64,000 bases of DNA from Marinobacter sp. SS21 (GTDB lineage Bacteria; Pseudomonadota; Gammaproteobacteria; Pseudomonadales; Oleiphilaceae): assembly GCF_028369065.1 (NCBI RefSeq), contig NZ_JAQNDA010000005.1, forward strand, positions 1-64,000, written 5' to 3'. Made by a program: the position numbers and the translations under genes. Shown here piece by piece: positions 45,567 to 53,903 of the stretch. The notes under the pieces are model-generated. The model made no database searches. It was not told the origin of the DNA and saw nothing but the letters and a program-made list of their open reading frames with translations. The first letter of the stretch is position 1, and every line of letters starts with the position of its first letter.

Positions 45567-48152
45567 ATGAGGCGCTTTAGACGAGATAGCCATTCCCCCG
45601 TTAGTGGCGTCGTGCCATATCAAAAGTGCCCAGCGAAAACCTATGAATCGTCTGACGGGGTCGTATGTGGGCGCTCGGTTGAAAGCCACTGCCGTATCGT
45701 TGGCGAGGTAGCGAAAGAGATCGTGAGGCGCTCTTCAGTCGCTACCTTATTCCCGGAAGGGGCCTGTTTGGCTGCAGCTTGTCATGATATCGGCAAGGTC
45801 AGCCCGACCTTCTACAACAAAATCATGCGGGCCTGCTCTCTGGAGCAGATCCCGGGTGCCAACCCCGATCTTGAAAAAGGGTGGGGTGGTCACGCAGGGG
45901 TCAGTCAACTGACCGCCAGAAAGCTGGGTGCTCCACGGTATGTGCCGGAAATTCTTGGCCGGCATCATGGCTTCTCTCCAAACCTTGCGGGCAAGCGGGC
46001 TGAGGATGAGATCTTTGGCGGCGCGGCCTGGTTGAATGAGCGAGAGAGTCTGGTTCAGGCTTTGCGGCACCAGTTGGCTGAAGACTGGCCACAGATTGAG
46101 TCCGCTGCTCAGGCCCGCCTGGTGGCTGGCTTGACGTCGGTGGCTGACTGGATTGGTTCCGGGAACCATTTTGAAAACCCCGAACTGCCCTGGGAAGGAA
46201 AAATAGCGGAGGCGCTGAATAAAGCAGGGTTTGTACCGGTGTCCTATCAGCCAGATCTGGGCTTTGAAGAGGTCTTCGGATTTGCTCCTCGCCAGGCGCA
46301 GGCGATCCTGATCGAGAAGGTGTCGTCCCCCGGCGTTTATGTTCTCGAAGCACCCATGGGGCTGGGGAAGACCGAAGCCGCACTCTATGCCGCATACCGA
46401 ATGCTCGATCGCGGCCAAGCCAGCGGTATCTACTTTGCGCTACCAACGCAGCTGACCTCCAACAAGATCTTTGAACGGTTCCAGAATTTTCTCGAAAGGG
46501 TGTTGGCGGAGGGCTGTTCGCACCGCTCGTTGTTGTTGCACGCCAATGCCTGGCTGCTGGAGACCGAGATGGGGGAGGAGGGTCGCCCGGGTGGGGCCTG
46601 GTTTAACCAGGGCAAGCGTGGCCTGCTTGCACCTTTTGCGGTGGGCACCATTGACCAGGCCCTGATGGCGGCCATGAATGTGAAGCACGGCTTTGTCCGG
46701 GCCTTCGGCCTGGCGGGCAAGGTGGTCATCCTTGACGAAGTGCATACCTATGACGCCTACACCGGCACCTTGCTGGATGCACTGGTCAGGTTGCTGCGAG
46801 AGCTGGGGTGTACGGTGATTATTCTCAGCGCCACGTTGAATCAGGAGCGCCGGGCGGCGCTGCTGGGTCGACCGACGAAATCCATGGAATACCCGCTGAT
46901 TACCGCTTGCCCGACGATAGATACAGCGGACGTCAGCGAAGTGAGCGTTCCTGCTGGCGAGTGCAGGCAGTTACGGGTTTCATTGAGTACGGATGAGGCT
47001 CTAGCGGTTGAACAGGCGCTGTTGAGAGCGGAACAGGGGCAGCAGGTGTTGTGGATCGAGAATACCGTCAAGGAGGCACAGCAGCGGTACCTGGATCTCG
47101 CCGCCCGCGCAGCAGAGCTGGGCGTGGGGTGTGGCTTGCTGCATTCCCGGTTTACGGTGGATGACCGCCAGCGGATTGAGGATCGCTGGGTCAATCTGTA
47201 TGGCAAGGCCGGATGGCCGGATCGCCTCAAACAGGGACGAATCCTGGTGGGGACTCAGGTTCTGGAGCAATCCCTGGATATTGATGCCGATTTCATGATT
47301 TCCCGCTTTGCGCCCACAGACATGCTGTTGCAGCGCCTGGGGCGGGTATGGCGGCACGAAGACACACCGCGCTGTAAAGCTGCTGAGCCGGAGGTGTGGC
47401 TGTTGGCACCAGCGCTTAATGATGCCATTGAGGCACCGCAAAAGTCGTTTGGTGCCTCGGCCTATGTCTACAGCCCCTATGTGCTATGCCGTAGCCTGGA
47501 GGCCTGGCAAAACGTGGAGCGGGTTAGCCTCCCCGGCGATATTCGCCAGCTGATTGAGTGTACTTATGAGGAAAGGCAGGAACAGGGAAGCATGGAGCGT
47601 TGGCTGCATGAGCTCGATCACGGTAACCGTAACCGTAACCGCCAACGCAAGGGCCGTATCGCCTTGCAGCAGCTAGCTCGAATTGGGCTGGCCGAGGATG
47701 GCAATACCTTGCCGGAAAGCAAGGCCCAGACCCGCTACAGCGAATCCGACAGCTACGAAGTGCTGATGCTGAAAGGCCTTTCCCGCAATGCCGAGACGGC
47801 CTGTCTGACCTTGATGAACGGCTCCCAGGTCGAATTGCCGTTACAGCGGTACAAGCTGAGAAAGGCCGAATGGAAAAAGCGTACAGCCACCCTGATGCGA
47901 CAGATCGTGAATGTGCCGCCGGGCGACAAACCGAAAGCGGCCCCGGTGGATACACTCAAGCGCTTTGGGTTGCACCACTGCTTCTTCCTGGGCCGCGCGG
48001 ACTGGCCTGAGGATGAAAGCGTGCTGCGTGTGGCGCTGGTAGACGAAACGGATGCCCTTCGTGGTATCGAGAATACTGGAATACACGATAGCCATCTTAT
48101 GGAATACCGCGATGACCTGGGTTATCGCGTCATCAAGAACCAGGGAAACTGA
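45567..48152 (+). CDS. cas3: CRISPR-associated nuclease/helicase Cas3 (type I-E)
   Basis: Cas3 is recruited by Cascade to nick, unwind and degrade target DNA. The 861-residue protein has the HD nuclease (His41, His73-Asp74 in ACHDIGK with Lys77, and HHG near residue 132), Walker A MGLGKTEA near 265, DEVHTYDAYTG near 390, SATL, and motif VI LLQRLGRVWRH. Both activities look intact. The C-terminal domain follows. It heads the cas operon; cse1 starts 2 bp after the stop. A GGAG lies about 11 nt before the ATG. Confidence 0.96.
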   Translation: MRRFRRDSHSPVSGVVPYQKCPAKTYESSDGVVCGRSVESHCRIVGEVAKEIVRRSSVATLFPEGACLAAACHDIGKVSPTFYNKIMRACSLEQIPGANPDLEKGWGGHAGVSQLTARKLGAPRYVPEILGRHHGFSPNLAGKRAEDEIFGGAAWLNERESLVQALRHQLAEDWPQIESAAQARLVAGLTSVADWIGSGNHFENPELPWEGKIAEALNKAGFVPVSYQPDLGFEEVFGFAPRQAQAILIEKVSSPGVYVLEAPMGLGKTEAALYAAYRMLDRGQASGIYFALPTQLTSNKIFERFQNFLERVLAEGCSHRSLLLHANAWLLETEMGEEGRPGGAWFNQGKRGLLAPFAVGTIDQALMAAMNVKHGFVRAFGLAGKVVILDEVHTYDAYTGTLLDALVRLLRELGCTVIILSATLNQERRAALLGRPTKSMEYPLITACPTIDTADVSEVSVPAGECRQLRVSLSTDEALAVEQALLRAEQGQQVLWIENTVKEAQQRYLDLAARAAELGVGCGLLHSRFTVDDRQRIEDRWVNLYGKAGWPDRLKQGRILVGTQVLEQSLDIDADFMISRFAPTDMLLQRLGRVWRHEDTPRCKAAEPEVWLLAPALNDAIEAPQKSFGASAYVYSPYVLCRSLEAWQNVERVSLPGDIRQLIECTYEERQEQGSMERWLHELDHGNRNRNRQRKGRIALQQLARIGLAEDGNTLPESKAQTRYSESDSYEVLMLKGLSRNAETACLTLMNGSQVELPLQRYKLRKAEWKKRTATLMRQIVNVPPGDKPKAAPVDTLKRFGLHHCFFLGRADWPEDESVLRVALVDETDALRGIENTGIHDSHLMEYRDDLGYRVIKNQGN

Positions 48153-48154
48153 AC

Positions 48155-49651
48155 ATGGAAAACCGTTTTAATCTGATTGACGAGCCGTGGATACCCGTGG
48201 CCGATCATGGTCGCGTCAGCCTGCGACAGATATTCAGCAATCCGGAATATCGCAGTCTCGGAGGTAACCCCGTACAGAAAATTGCGTTGCTCAAGCTGCT
48301 GCTGGCGATTGCCCAGGCGGCCGCTACGCCCAAGGACGAAACGGAATGGAAAGCGCTGGGAGTGCATGGGCTGGCTGAACGCTGCCTGGGCTATCTGGAT
48401 AAGTGGTATGACCGGTTTTATCTGTATGGGGATAAGCCGTTTTTGCAGATGCCTGCGATTAGAGCGGCGAAAGTACAGCCTTTCGGGGCGGTGATTCCAG
48501 AGATTTCGATCGGGAACACTACAGTGCTAAGCCACACACAGGTGCAGCGGGTAGTAGATGACGCTGAACGAGCTTTGCTTCTTGTTGGGGTTATGGGATT
48601 CGCATTTGGAGGGAAAGGTGACAACAGCGTTGTTTTGACTTCTGGATATAGTGGAAAAACCAATGCCAAGGGAAAAAAATCTGTTTCAAAGCCGGGTGTG
48701 TCGTTGGGTACAAACGGATTTACGCATAGCTTCTTAATGGGGGCTAGCTTGAGTGAAACTGTCTGGCTGAACCTGATGTCCACGCAGCAGATTGAGCAGA
48801 TGAATATCTATCCTGATGGTATTGGAGCGGCTCCATGGGAACAGATGCCTGAAGGTGAGGACTGTCCTGTGGCACGTGTTTTGAAGCGGTCTTTGATTGG
48901 GCGTCTAGTTTCATTAAGTTATTTTTGCTTGTTAACGGACAAGGGCTTGCATTTTTCCGAAGGGGTTGCCCATTACGGTTATAAGGATGGGTTTTATGAC
49001 CCAAGCATGGCGATTAATTATTCATCAAATGAGCCAAAGGCCTTGTGGGTTGATCCAGAGAAACGCCCTTGGCGATCATTGACGGCATTGCTTAATTTTA
49101 TTGAGCAAGATTTTTCTCAGGGCTTTCAGTGCTGGCAATTATATTGCGGTTTAGACCGCGCCGCAGAAGAGTCAGGCTGCTTTTCCGTCTGGACCGGAGG
49201 GTTGAGTGTAAGTGGAGGGCAAACCAATAAACAGTTTGTATCTGGAAGAAATGATTTTGTTGAATCTCAGGTCTGGCTGCATAGCGATATTCTGGGTCAG
49301 AGCGAGTTCAGCCAGCTCAAGCAGGAAATGGGTGCCCTCGACAGCCTTGCTAAAAATCTCTATGGCCGAGTTCAAGGCTTCTTTAAAGAACAGACTGTAG
49401 ATGGAAGCAAAGTAGCTCCCCAGGCTACACAACTCTTCTGGCAGCTATGCGAAAGGGACTTTCAACACCTGGTCGATTCGTGTGAACAGAGCAACGAGGC
49501 TGCCGAGGCGCGCCAAAAACTGCGCCAGCGCTTCGCCAGCTACGTTCAGCAGTCCTACGACAAGTTTTGCCCCCACGAGACCGCCCGGCAACTGGATGCC
49601 TGGGCAAAATGCCGCCCCAATAACAGCAACTATCTGAAACAGGAGGCCTGA
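48155..49651 (+). CDS. cse1: Cascade large subunit Cse1/Cas8e
   Basis: Cse1 reads the PAM and recruits Cas3. The 498-residue protein begins NRFNLIDEPWIPV, the family signature, and ends in a four-helix bundle (residues 370-495). The middle (about 48500-49420) is markedly AT-richer than the ends: 42% GC by hand count over 48901-49140 against 63% over 49501-49560. This suggests a recombinant segment in the region that holds the PAM-sensing loops. Length is normal. cse2 follows 4 bp later. Confidence 0.94.
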   Translation: MENRFNLIDEPWIPVADHGRVSLRQIFSNPEYRSLGGNPVQKIALLKLLLAIAQAAATPKDETEWKALGVHGLAERCLGYLDKWYDRFYLYGDKPFLQMPAIRAAKVQPFGAVIPEISIGNTTVLSHTQVQRVVDDAERALLLVGVMGFAFGGKGDNSVVLTSGYSGKTNAKGKKSVSKPGVSLGTNGFTHSFLMGASLSETVWLNLMSTQQIEQMNIYPDGIGAAPWEQMPEGEDCPVARVLKRSLIGRLVSLSYFCLLTDKGLHFSEGVAHYGYKDGFYDPSMAINYSSNEPKALWVDPEKRPWRSLTALLNFIEQDFSQGFQCWQLYCGLDRAAEESGCFSVWTGGLSVSGGQTNKQFVSGRNDFVESQVWLHSDILGQSEFSQLKQEMGALDSLAKNLYGRVQGFFKEQTVDGSKVAPQATQLFWQLCERDFQHLVDSCEQSNEAAEARQKLRQRFASYVQQSYDKFCPHETARQLDAWAKCRPNNSNYLKQEA

Positions 49652-49655
49652 GGTT

Positions 49656-50207
49656 ATGCAGGATAACCAACCGTCTGCACCATCAGGTGCGAGTATAAAT
49701 CGAGAGCGCTTTGTGGACGCTGTGATGGAGCGATGCCAGAACGACAAGGGCATGGCGGCACGTCTGCGCCGAGCGGATAACCCGGCAATGGAATATCAAA
49801 GCTGGGAGCTTCTGGGCTGCCTTGGTGTGGACCTTGAGAAGGATTATGAGCGCTTGCCCTTCGTGACGGTTGCGGCGGCCATTGCGAAATCCAAGGCTGA
49901 GCGGAATGGAGCGCTGACCCTGGGGCGGGCGATTGCGGCCTGCTATGACGATGGGCGGGAAAGCAGTCAGGCCAAGGCGAAGCTGCGGCGCTTGCTGGCG
50001 TGCAATGATCTGGCGGAAGTGTGTCGCATTCTTCGCCCTGTGCTGACGTTGATAGACAGCAAGGTCGGCCAGCCTCTCGACTATGTCCGCCTGTTGCGTC
50101 AGCTGCGGTTTTTTACCTACGAATCCGGGCAGAGCACCAAGACCCAGTGGGCACAGGAGTTTTATGGTCAGCCCGTTCCGGCCGGTGGTGAGGAGGGTGC
50201 AGCATGA
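49656..50207 (+). CDS. cse2: Cascade small subunit Cse2
   Basis: Cse2 dimers stabilise the R-loop along the Cascade belly. The 183-residue helical protein contains WELLGCLGVDLEKDYERLPF and AKLRRLLACNDLAEVCRILRP, matching Cse2. A GGAGG precedes the ATG. Its stop overlaps the cas6e start (ATGA). Confidence 0.92.
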   Translation: MQDNQPSAPSGASINRERFVDAVMERCQNDKGMAARLRRADNPAMEYQSWELLGCLGVDLEKDYERLPFVTVAAAIAKSKAERNGALTLGRAIAACYDDGRESSQAKAKLRRLLACNDLAEVCRILRPVLTLIDSKVGQPLDYVRLLRQLRFFTYESGQSTKTQWAQEFYGQPVPAGGEEGAA

Positions 50208-50848
50208 CAATGATTGCCAGCGTACTGCATCTCGACCGCCGCTCGGTCAAGGCGCTGCGCATCACCGATGCCTATTCCCTGCATCGGGTGGTGTACAGCC
50301 TCTATAACGATGTACGCGATGAACAGCAGAAGCAGGCCAGCACCACCAGCGGCATTCTCTATGCTGACCAGGGCGGTGATGCTCGGGGGCGGAAGGTGCT
50401 GATGCTGGCCAACCGTGAACCGATGGTTACCGTGGATGGCGAGCATGGCGCGGTGCAGAGCCGGGCGATCCCTGACGATTTTCTCGAACATCAGCAGTAC
50501 CGATTCAAGGTGATAGTGAACCCGACTCGCCGTGATAGCGCCAGCCGCAAGCTGGTTGCCGTACGTGGCAGGGAACCCGTGGCTCAGTGGTTCTCCGAGC
50601 GGGCGAAAGCCAGTTGGGGGTTCGAGGTTGACCCGCAGCATCTGCAGGTGGATCGCATTGACGTCTTGCGTTTCAAAGACAAGCAACAACGTCAGGTCAC
50701 CATTGGCCAGGCGCATGTTAAGGGCCTTCTGAGCATCACCGACAAAGCGCAATTTGCCAACAGTTTCACCCAGGGGGTTGGGCGTGCCCGTGCATACGGC
50801 TGTGGCCTGCTTCAGATCGTTCCCGTTATCGACAATCCGTTTGCTTAA
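50204..50848 (+). CDS. cas6e: crRNA endoribonuclease Cas6e
   Basis: Cas6e cuts pre-crRNA at the base of the repeat hairpin and stays on the crRNA. The 214-residue protein has tandem ferredoxin-like folds, an early His in DAYSLHRVVYSLY that matches the catalytic His region, and the C-terminal Gly-rich loop GVGRARAYGCGLL. It is placed between cse2 and cas7, whereas in the usual I-E operon it follows cas5. Start overlaps cse2. Confidence 0.93.
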   Translation: MTMIASVLHLDRRSVKALRITDAYSLHRVVYSLYNDVRDEQQKQASTTSGILYADQGGDARGRKVLMLANREPMVTVDGEHGAVQSRAIPDDFLEHQQYRFKVIVNPTRRDSASRKLVAVRGREPVAQWFSERAKASWGFEVDPQHLQVDRIDVLRFKDKQQRQVTIGQAHVKGLLSITDKAQFANSFTQGVGRARAYGCGLLQIVPVIDNPFA

Positions 50849-50878
50849 CTTCAGTTTTATCAAACAAGGAATAATGAA

Positions 50879-51988
50879 ATGACGAATAACTACACTAATA
50901 CCCGAATCGAATACCACATTCTGCAGTCGTTTCCTGTGACCTGCCTGAACCGGGATGATGTCGGGGCACCAAAATCCGCGATGGTGGGTGGGGTGCAGCG
51001 CGCGCGCGTCAGCTCGCAATGCTGGAAACGGCAAGTACGCCTGGCCATGCAGGAATTTGGTATCAAGCTGGGTATTCGCACTAAAAAAGTGGAATCGCTT
51101 ATTACTGAAAATTGTATTGAGCTTGGGGCTTCAGAAGAGCAAGCCACTAAGTGTGGGGATTTAATATCGAGCACCTTTGTAAAAGAAAAGAAGGGAAAAA
51201 ATGGAGGTGATGATGCGATTGAACCTTCAGTTGGAGATGATAACGATACCCTGCTGTTTTGGAGTCAAAAAGAAATCCAAACTATCGCAGAGTCGTTCAA
51301 GAATATAGGCTTCGACACGGACAAATTTTTCACAGCGAAGGATAAAAAGAAGTGGCCAGGTCAGCTAGCGTCCTTGATTGGCAAATCCAAGCACGATCTA
51401 GCCATGAATGCGCTGGATATTGTGCTGTTCGGGCGCATGGTGGCCAAGGCGGCTGAAATGAATGTGGAGGCTGCAGCCTCATTTTCTCACGCCATTTCGA
51501 CGCACAAAGTCAGCAATGAGGTGGAATTTTTCACCGCTCTGGATGATAGCACAGGCACTACCGCGCACATGGGTAGCCTGGAATACAACTCAGCAACCTA
51601 CTATCGCTATATCAGCCTGGATCTCGGCCAGTTGGCACAGACCATGGGGGAGGCCGATCTGAAGAAGGCCGTGGAAGCTTTCACCAAGGCGTTGTTTGTG
51701 GCCGTACCCACCGCACGCCAGACTACCCAGTCCGGTGCCAGCCCCTGGGAGTTTGCCCGCGTTATGGTTCGCAAGGGGCAGCGCCTGCAAGTGCCGTTTG
51801 AGGCACCCGTTAAAGCCCGCGATAGCGGTTTCCTTCAGCCCAGCATTGACACTCTGAAAGAGTATCTCGACAAGAAAGAAAAGCTGACGGGCTCTCTGTT
51901 TGGCAAGCAGGCGGCTTATGACTGGGGAGAAGACGAAAACTTCAGCATTGACGCCCTGGTGGAATCCCTGCAAAGCCATGTTCAGTGA
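50879..51988 (+). CDS. cas7: Cascade backbone subunit Cas7e/Cse4
   Basis: Six copies of Cas7 coat the crRNA spacer. The 369-residue protein starts IEYHILQSFPVTCLNRDDVG with the family motif GGVQRARVSSQCWKR, and includes FGRMVAKAAEMNVEAAASFSHA. Residues about 60-165 are coded by AT-rich DNA (40% GC by hand count over 51061-51300 against 62% over 51781-51840) rich in Lys, a likely recombined segment. AAGGAATAATGAA precedes the ATG. Confidence 0.95.
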   Translation: MTNNYTNTRIEYHILQSFPVTCLNRDDVGAPKSAMVGGVQRARVSSQCWKRQVRLAMQEFGIKLGIRTKKVESLITENCIELGASEEQATKCGDLISSTFVKEKKGKNGGDDAIEPSVGDDNDTLLFWSQKEIQTIAESFKNIGFDTDKFFTAKDKKKWPGQLASLIGKSKHDLAMNALDIVLFGRMVAKAAEMNVEAAASFSHAISTHKVSNEVEFFTALDDSTGTTAHMGSLEYNSATYYRYISLDLGQLAQTMGEADLKKAVEAFTKALFVAVPTARQTTQSGASPWEFARVMVRKGQRLQVPFEAPVKARDSGFLQPSIDTLKEYLDKKEKLTGSLFGKQAAYDWGEDENFSIDALVESLQSHVQ

Positions 51989-51996
51989 GGCCGGTC

Positions 51997-52713
51997 ATGA
52001 GTGATCCATATCTGCTGCTCTGGCTGGAGGCCCCTCTTCAGTCATGGGGGCATGACTCCAAGTTTGGTCGCCGGGACAGCCTCGATTTTCCTACCAAGTC
52101 CGGGGTGTTCGGTCTTCTGTGCTGTGCCTTGGGGGCTGGGGGAACGCAGACCGAGAGATTGGCACAGTGGGCTGATAGGGATATGCAGGTGCAAGCCTAT
52201 GTGCTGATGGACCAAAAAGGCAAACCCTTGCCGCGCCAACCCTTGATGCGGGATTTTCATATGGTGGGTGCAGGTTATGATCTATCGGATCCTTGGCAGA
52301 AACTTCTAGAGCCGCGCAAAAGCGATGGCAAGCCCAGAACGAGTGATGGTGGGGGCGCGAAGATGACCTACCGCTACTATCTGCAAGACATGGCTTTTGC
52401 GGTTGCCCTGCAAGGCCCGCAAGAGGAACTGGTCGAGCTACAACGTGCACTGCAAAACCCGGTCTGGGATCTCTATTTGGGGCGTAAGAACTGCGTACCC
52501 ACCGAGTTTATTGCTCAGGGCATTTACGAGGACGGGGAGCAGGCAATGGCTCAGGCGGGGCTGCTGGCGGAGTCCAAAAACCGGAGTCCGGTCTTCAAAG
52601 TGCTGCAAGGTGAGCACGAGGGGGAGGTTCTCACGCTCAACGATGTGCCGCTGCAGTTTGGTGAGCATAAGTTGTATCGGGATCGCCGCGTTACTGTCTT
52701 GCCGGTGCCCTGA
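51997..52713 (+). CDS. cas5: Cascade subunit Cas5e
   Basis: Cas5 caps the crRNA 5' handle and contacts Cse1. The 238-residue protein has LLLWLEAPLQSWGHDSKFGRR and PTKSGVFGLLCCALG, diagnostic of Cas5e, and VWDLYLGRKNCVP near the C-terminal half. ATG 51997 is preferred; GTG 51985 is also in frame and overlaps the cas7 stop. Confidence 0.94.
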   Translation: MSDPYLLLWLEAPLQSWGHDSKFGRRDSLDFPTKSGVFGLLCCALGAGGTQTERLAQWADRDMQVQAYVLMDQKGKPLPRQPLMRDFHMVGAGYDLSDPWQKLLEPRKSDGKPRTSDGGGAKMTYRYYLQDMAFAVALQGPQEELVELQRALQNPVWDLYLGRKNCVPTEFIAQGIYEDGEQAMAQAGLLAESKNRSPVFKVLQGEHEGEVLTLNDVPLQFGEHKLYRDRRVTVLPVP

Positions 52714-52715
52714 TC

Positions 52716-53591
52716 ATGGCTGGCGGCCAACGGCTGTTTGTGAAGGTGACTCGGGATTCTCTGCCGCAGGTAAAGGACAAGTACCCGTTCCTGTATCTGG
52801 AGCGGGGCAGGCTGGAAATCGACGACAGTAGTATCAAGTGGATTGATTCCACCAATAACGTGGTGCCGCTACCCGTGGCGACGTTAAATGCCTTGCTGCT
52901 GGGGCCGGGAACCAGCATTACCCACGATGCGGTGAAAACAGCGACAGCGGCAAACTGTTCCGTCTGCTGGGTGGGAGAGGACAGCTTGTTGTTCTACGCC
53001 GCTGGTTTTCTGCCCACGGCGGATACTCGCAACCTGAAGCAGCAAATTGAATTGGCGGCCGACCCCGACAAATCGGTGGAAGTAGCCAGGCGCATGTTTG
53101 CTCGCCGTTTTCCCGATGCAGACCTGGATGGGAAGACCTTGAAGGAAATGATGGGCATGGAAGGCCACCGCGTCCGCGTTCTTTATCAGTCAAAAGCCGA
53201 GGAGTATCAGGTTGGCTGGAAGGGGCGGAAGTTTGTGCCCGGAAAATTTGAGACCAGTGATGTTACCAATCAGGTGCTGACCGCCAGTAATGCGGCGTTG
53301 TACGGCATACTCTGTTCCGCGGTACACAGCATGGGCTATTCGCCCCATATTGGGTTTATCCACTCGGGTAGCCCCTTGCCTTTCATTTACGATCTAGCGG
53401 ATTTGTATAAAGAACGCCTGTGTATTGATCTGGCCTTCTCGCTGACCCGGGATATGGCTGGGCGTTACAACAAACACAAGGTCTCAGAGGCGTTTCGCGA
53501 GCGGGTGATTGAAATGGATCTGTTGGCGAAACTGGCAGACGATATCGCCGAAATGCTGGGGGTGGGCCGTGCTCGTGGTCGTCGCAAATGA
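52716..53591 (+). CDS. cas1: CRISPR integrase Cas1 (type I-E)
   Basis: Cas1 with Cas2 inserts new spacers at the leader end. The 291-residue protein keeps the metal ligands Glu149 (MGMEGHRVR), His216 (GFIHSGSPLPF) and Asp226/Asp229 (YDLADLYK). The N-terminal beta domain and C-terminal helical domain are full length. It starts 2 bp after cas5 and overlaps cas2 by 23 bp. Confidence 0.96.
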   Translation: MAGGQRLFVKVTRDSLPQVKDKYPFLYLERGRLEIDDSSIKWIDSTNNVVPLPVATLNALLLGPGTSITHDAVKTATAANCSVCWVGEDSLLFYAAGFLPTADTRNLKQQIELAADPDKSVEVARRMFARRFPDADLDGKTLKEMMGMEGHRVRVLYQSKAEEYQVGWKGRKFVPGKFETSDVTNQVLTASNAALYGILCSAVHSMGYSPHIGFIHSGSPLPFIYDLADLYKERLCIDLAFSLTRDMAGRYNKHKVSEAFRERVIEMDLLAKLADDIAEMLGVGRARGRRK

Positions 53592-53856
53592 TTTGCCGCC
53601 CGCTGTGCGTGGGCGAATGAAGCTTTGGTTTGTAGAGCCGCGTCCCAACATTTTTGTTTCTGGCGTCAAGGATTCCGTGGCCAAGACGGTAATTGATTAC
53701 CTGTATAAACACTGTCCTCCTGAATCCGGCATCGTCATGTTTCGCTCTTTGCCGAGACCACCCGGTTATGAAGTTCACACCACTGGCCCGACTCGTAAAG
53801 CTCTAACAGAGATCTGCGGCCTTCAACTAGTTATCGAAACACTTAAATCCCAGTAA
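53569..53856 (+). CDS. cas2: CRISPR-associated Cas2 (type I-E)
   Basis: The structural partner of Cas1 in spacer integration. Starting at GTG 53569 gives a 95-residue protein beginning MLVVVANDLPPAVRGRMKLW, exactly the Cas2e N-terminus, with GYEVHTTGPTRK toward the end. The start lies within cas1. The array begins 47 bp after the stop codon. Confidence 0.93.
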   Translation: MLVVVANDLPPAVRGRMKLWFVEPRPNIFVSGVKDSVAKTVIDYLYKHCPPESGIVMFRSLPRPPGYEVHTTGPTRKALTEICGLQLVIETLKSQ

Positions 53857-53903
53857 TCAGAAGATATTGTGTTTTCGTTTCTGCTCATTAACAATTTGTT
53901 GGT
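53857..53903 (+). promoter_or_regulatory. CRISPR leader
   Basis: A 47-bp AT-rich stretch between cas2 and the first repeat. CAATTTGTTG at 53893-53902 matches the conserved half of an IHF site (CAA-N4-TTR, read on the minus strand) with two mismatches in the flank; IHF is needed for leader-end integration in Escherichia coli. The array promoter may lie here or within the cas2 end. The IHF assignment is weak. Confidence 0.55.
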
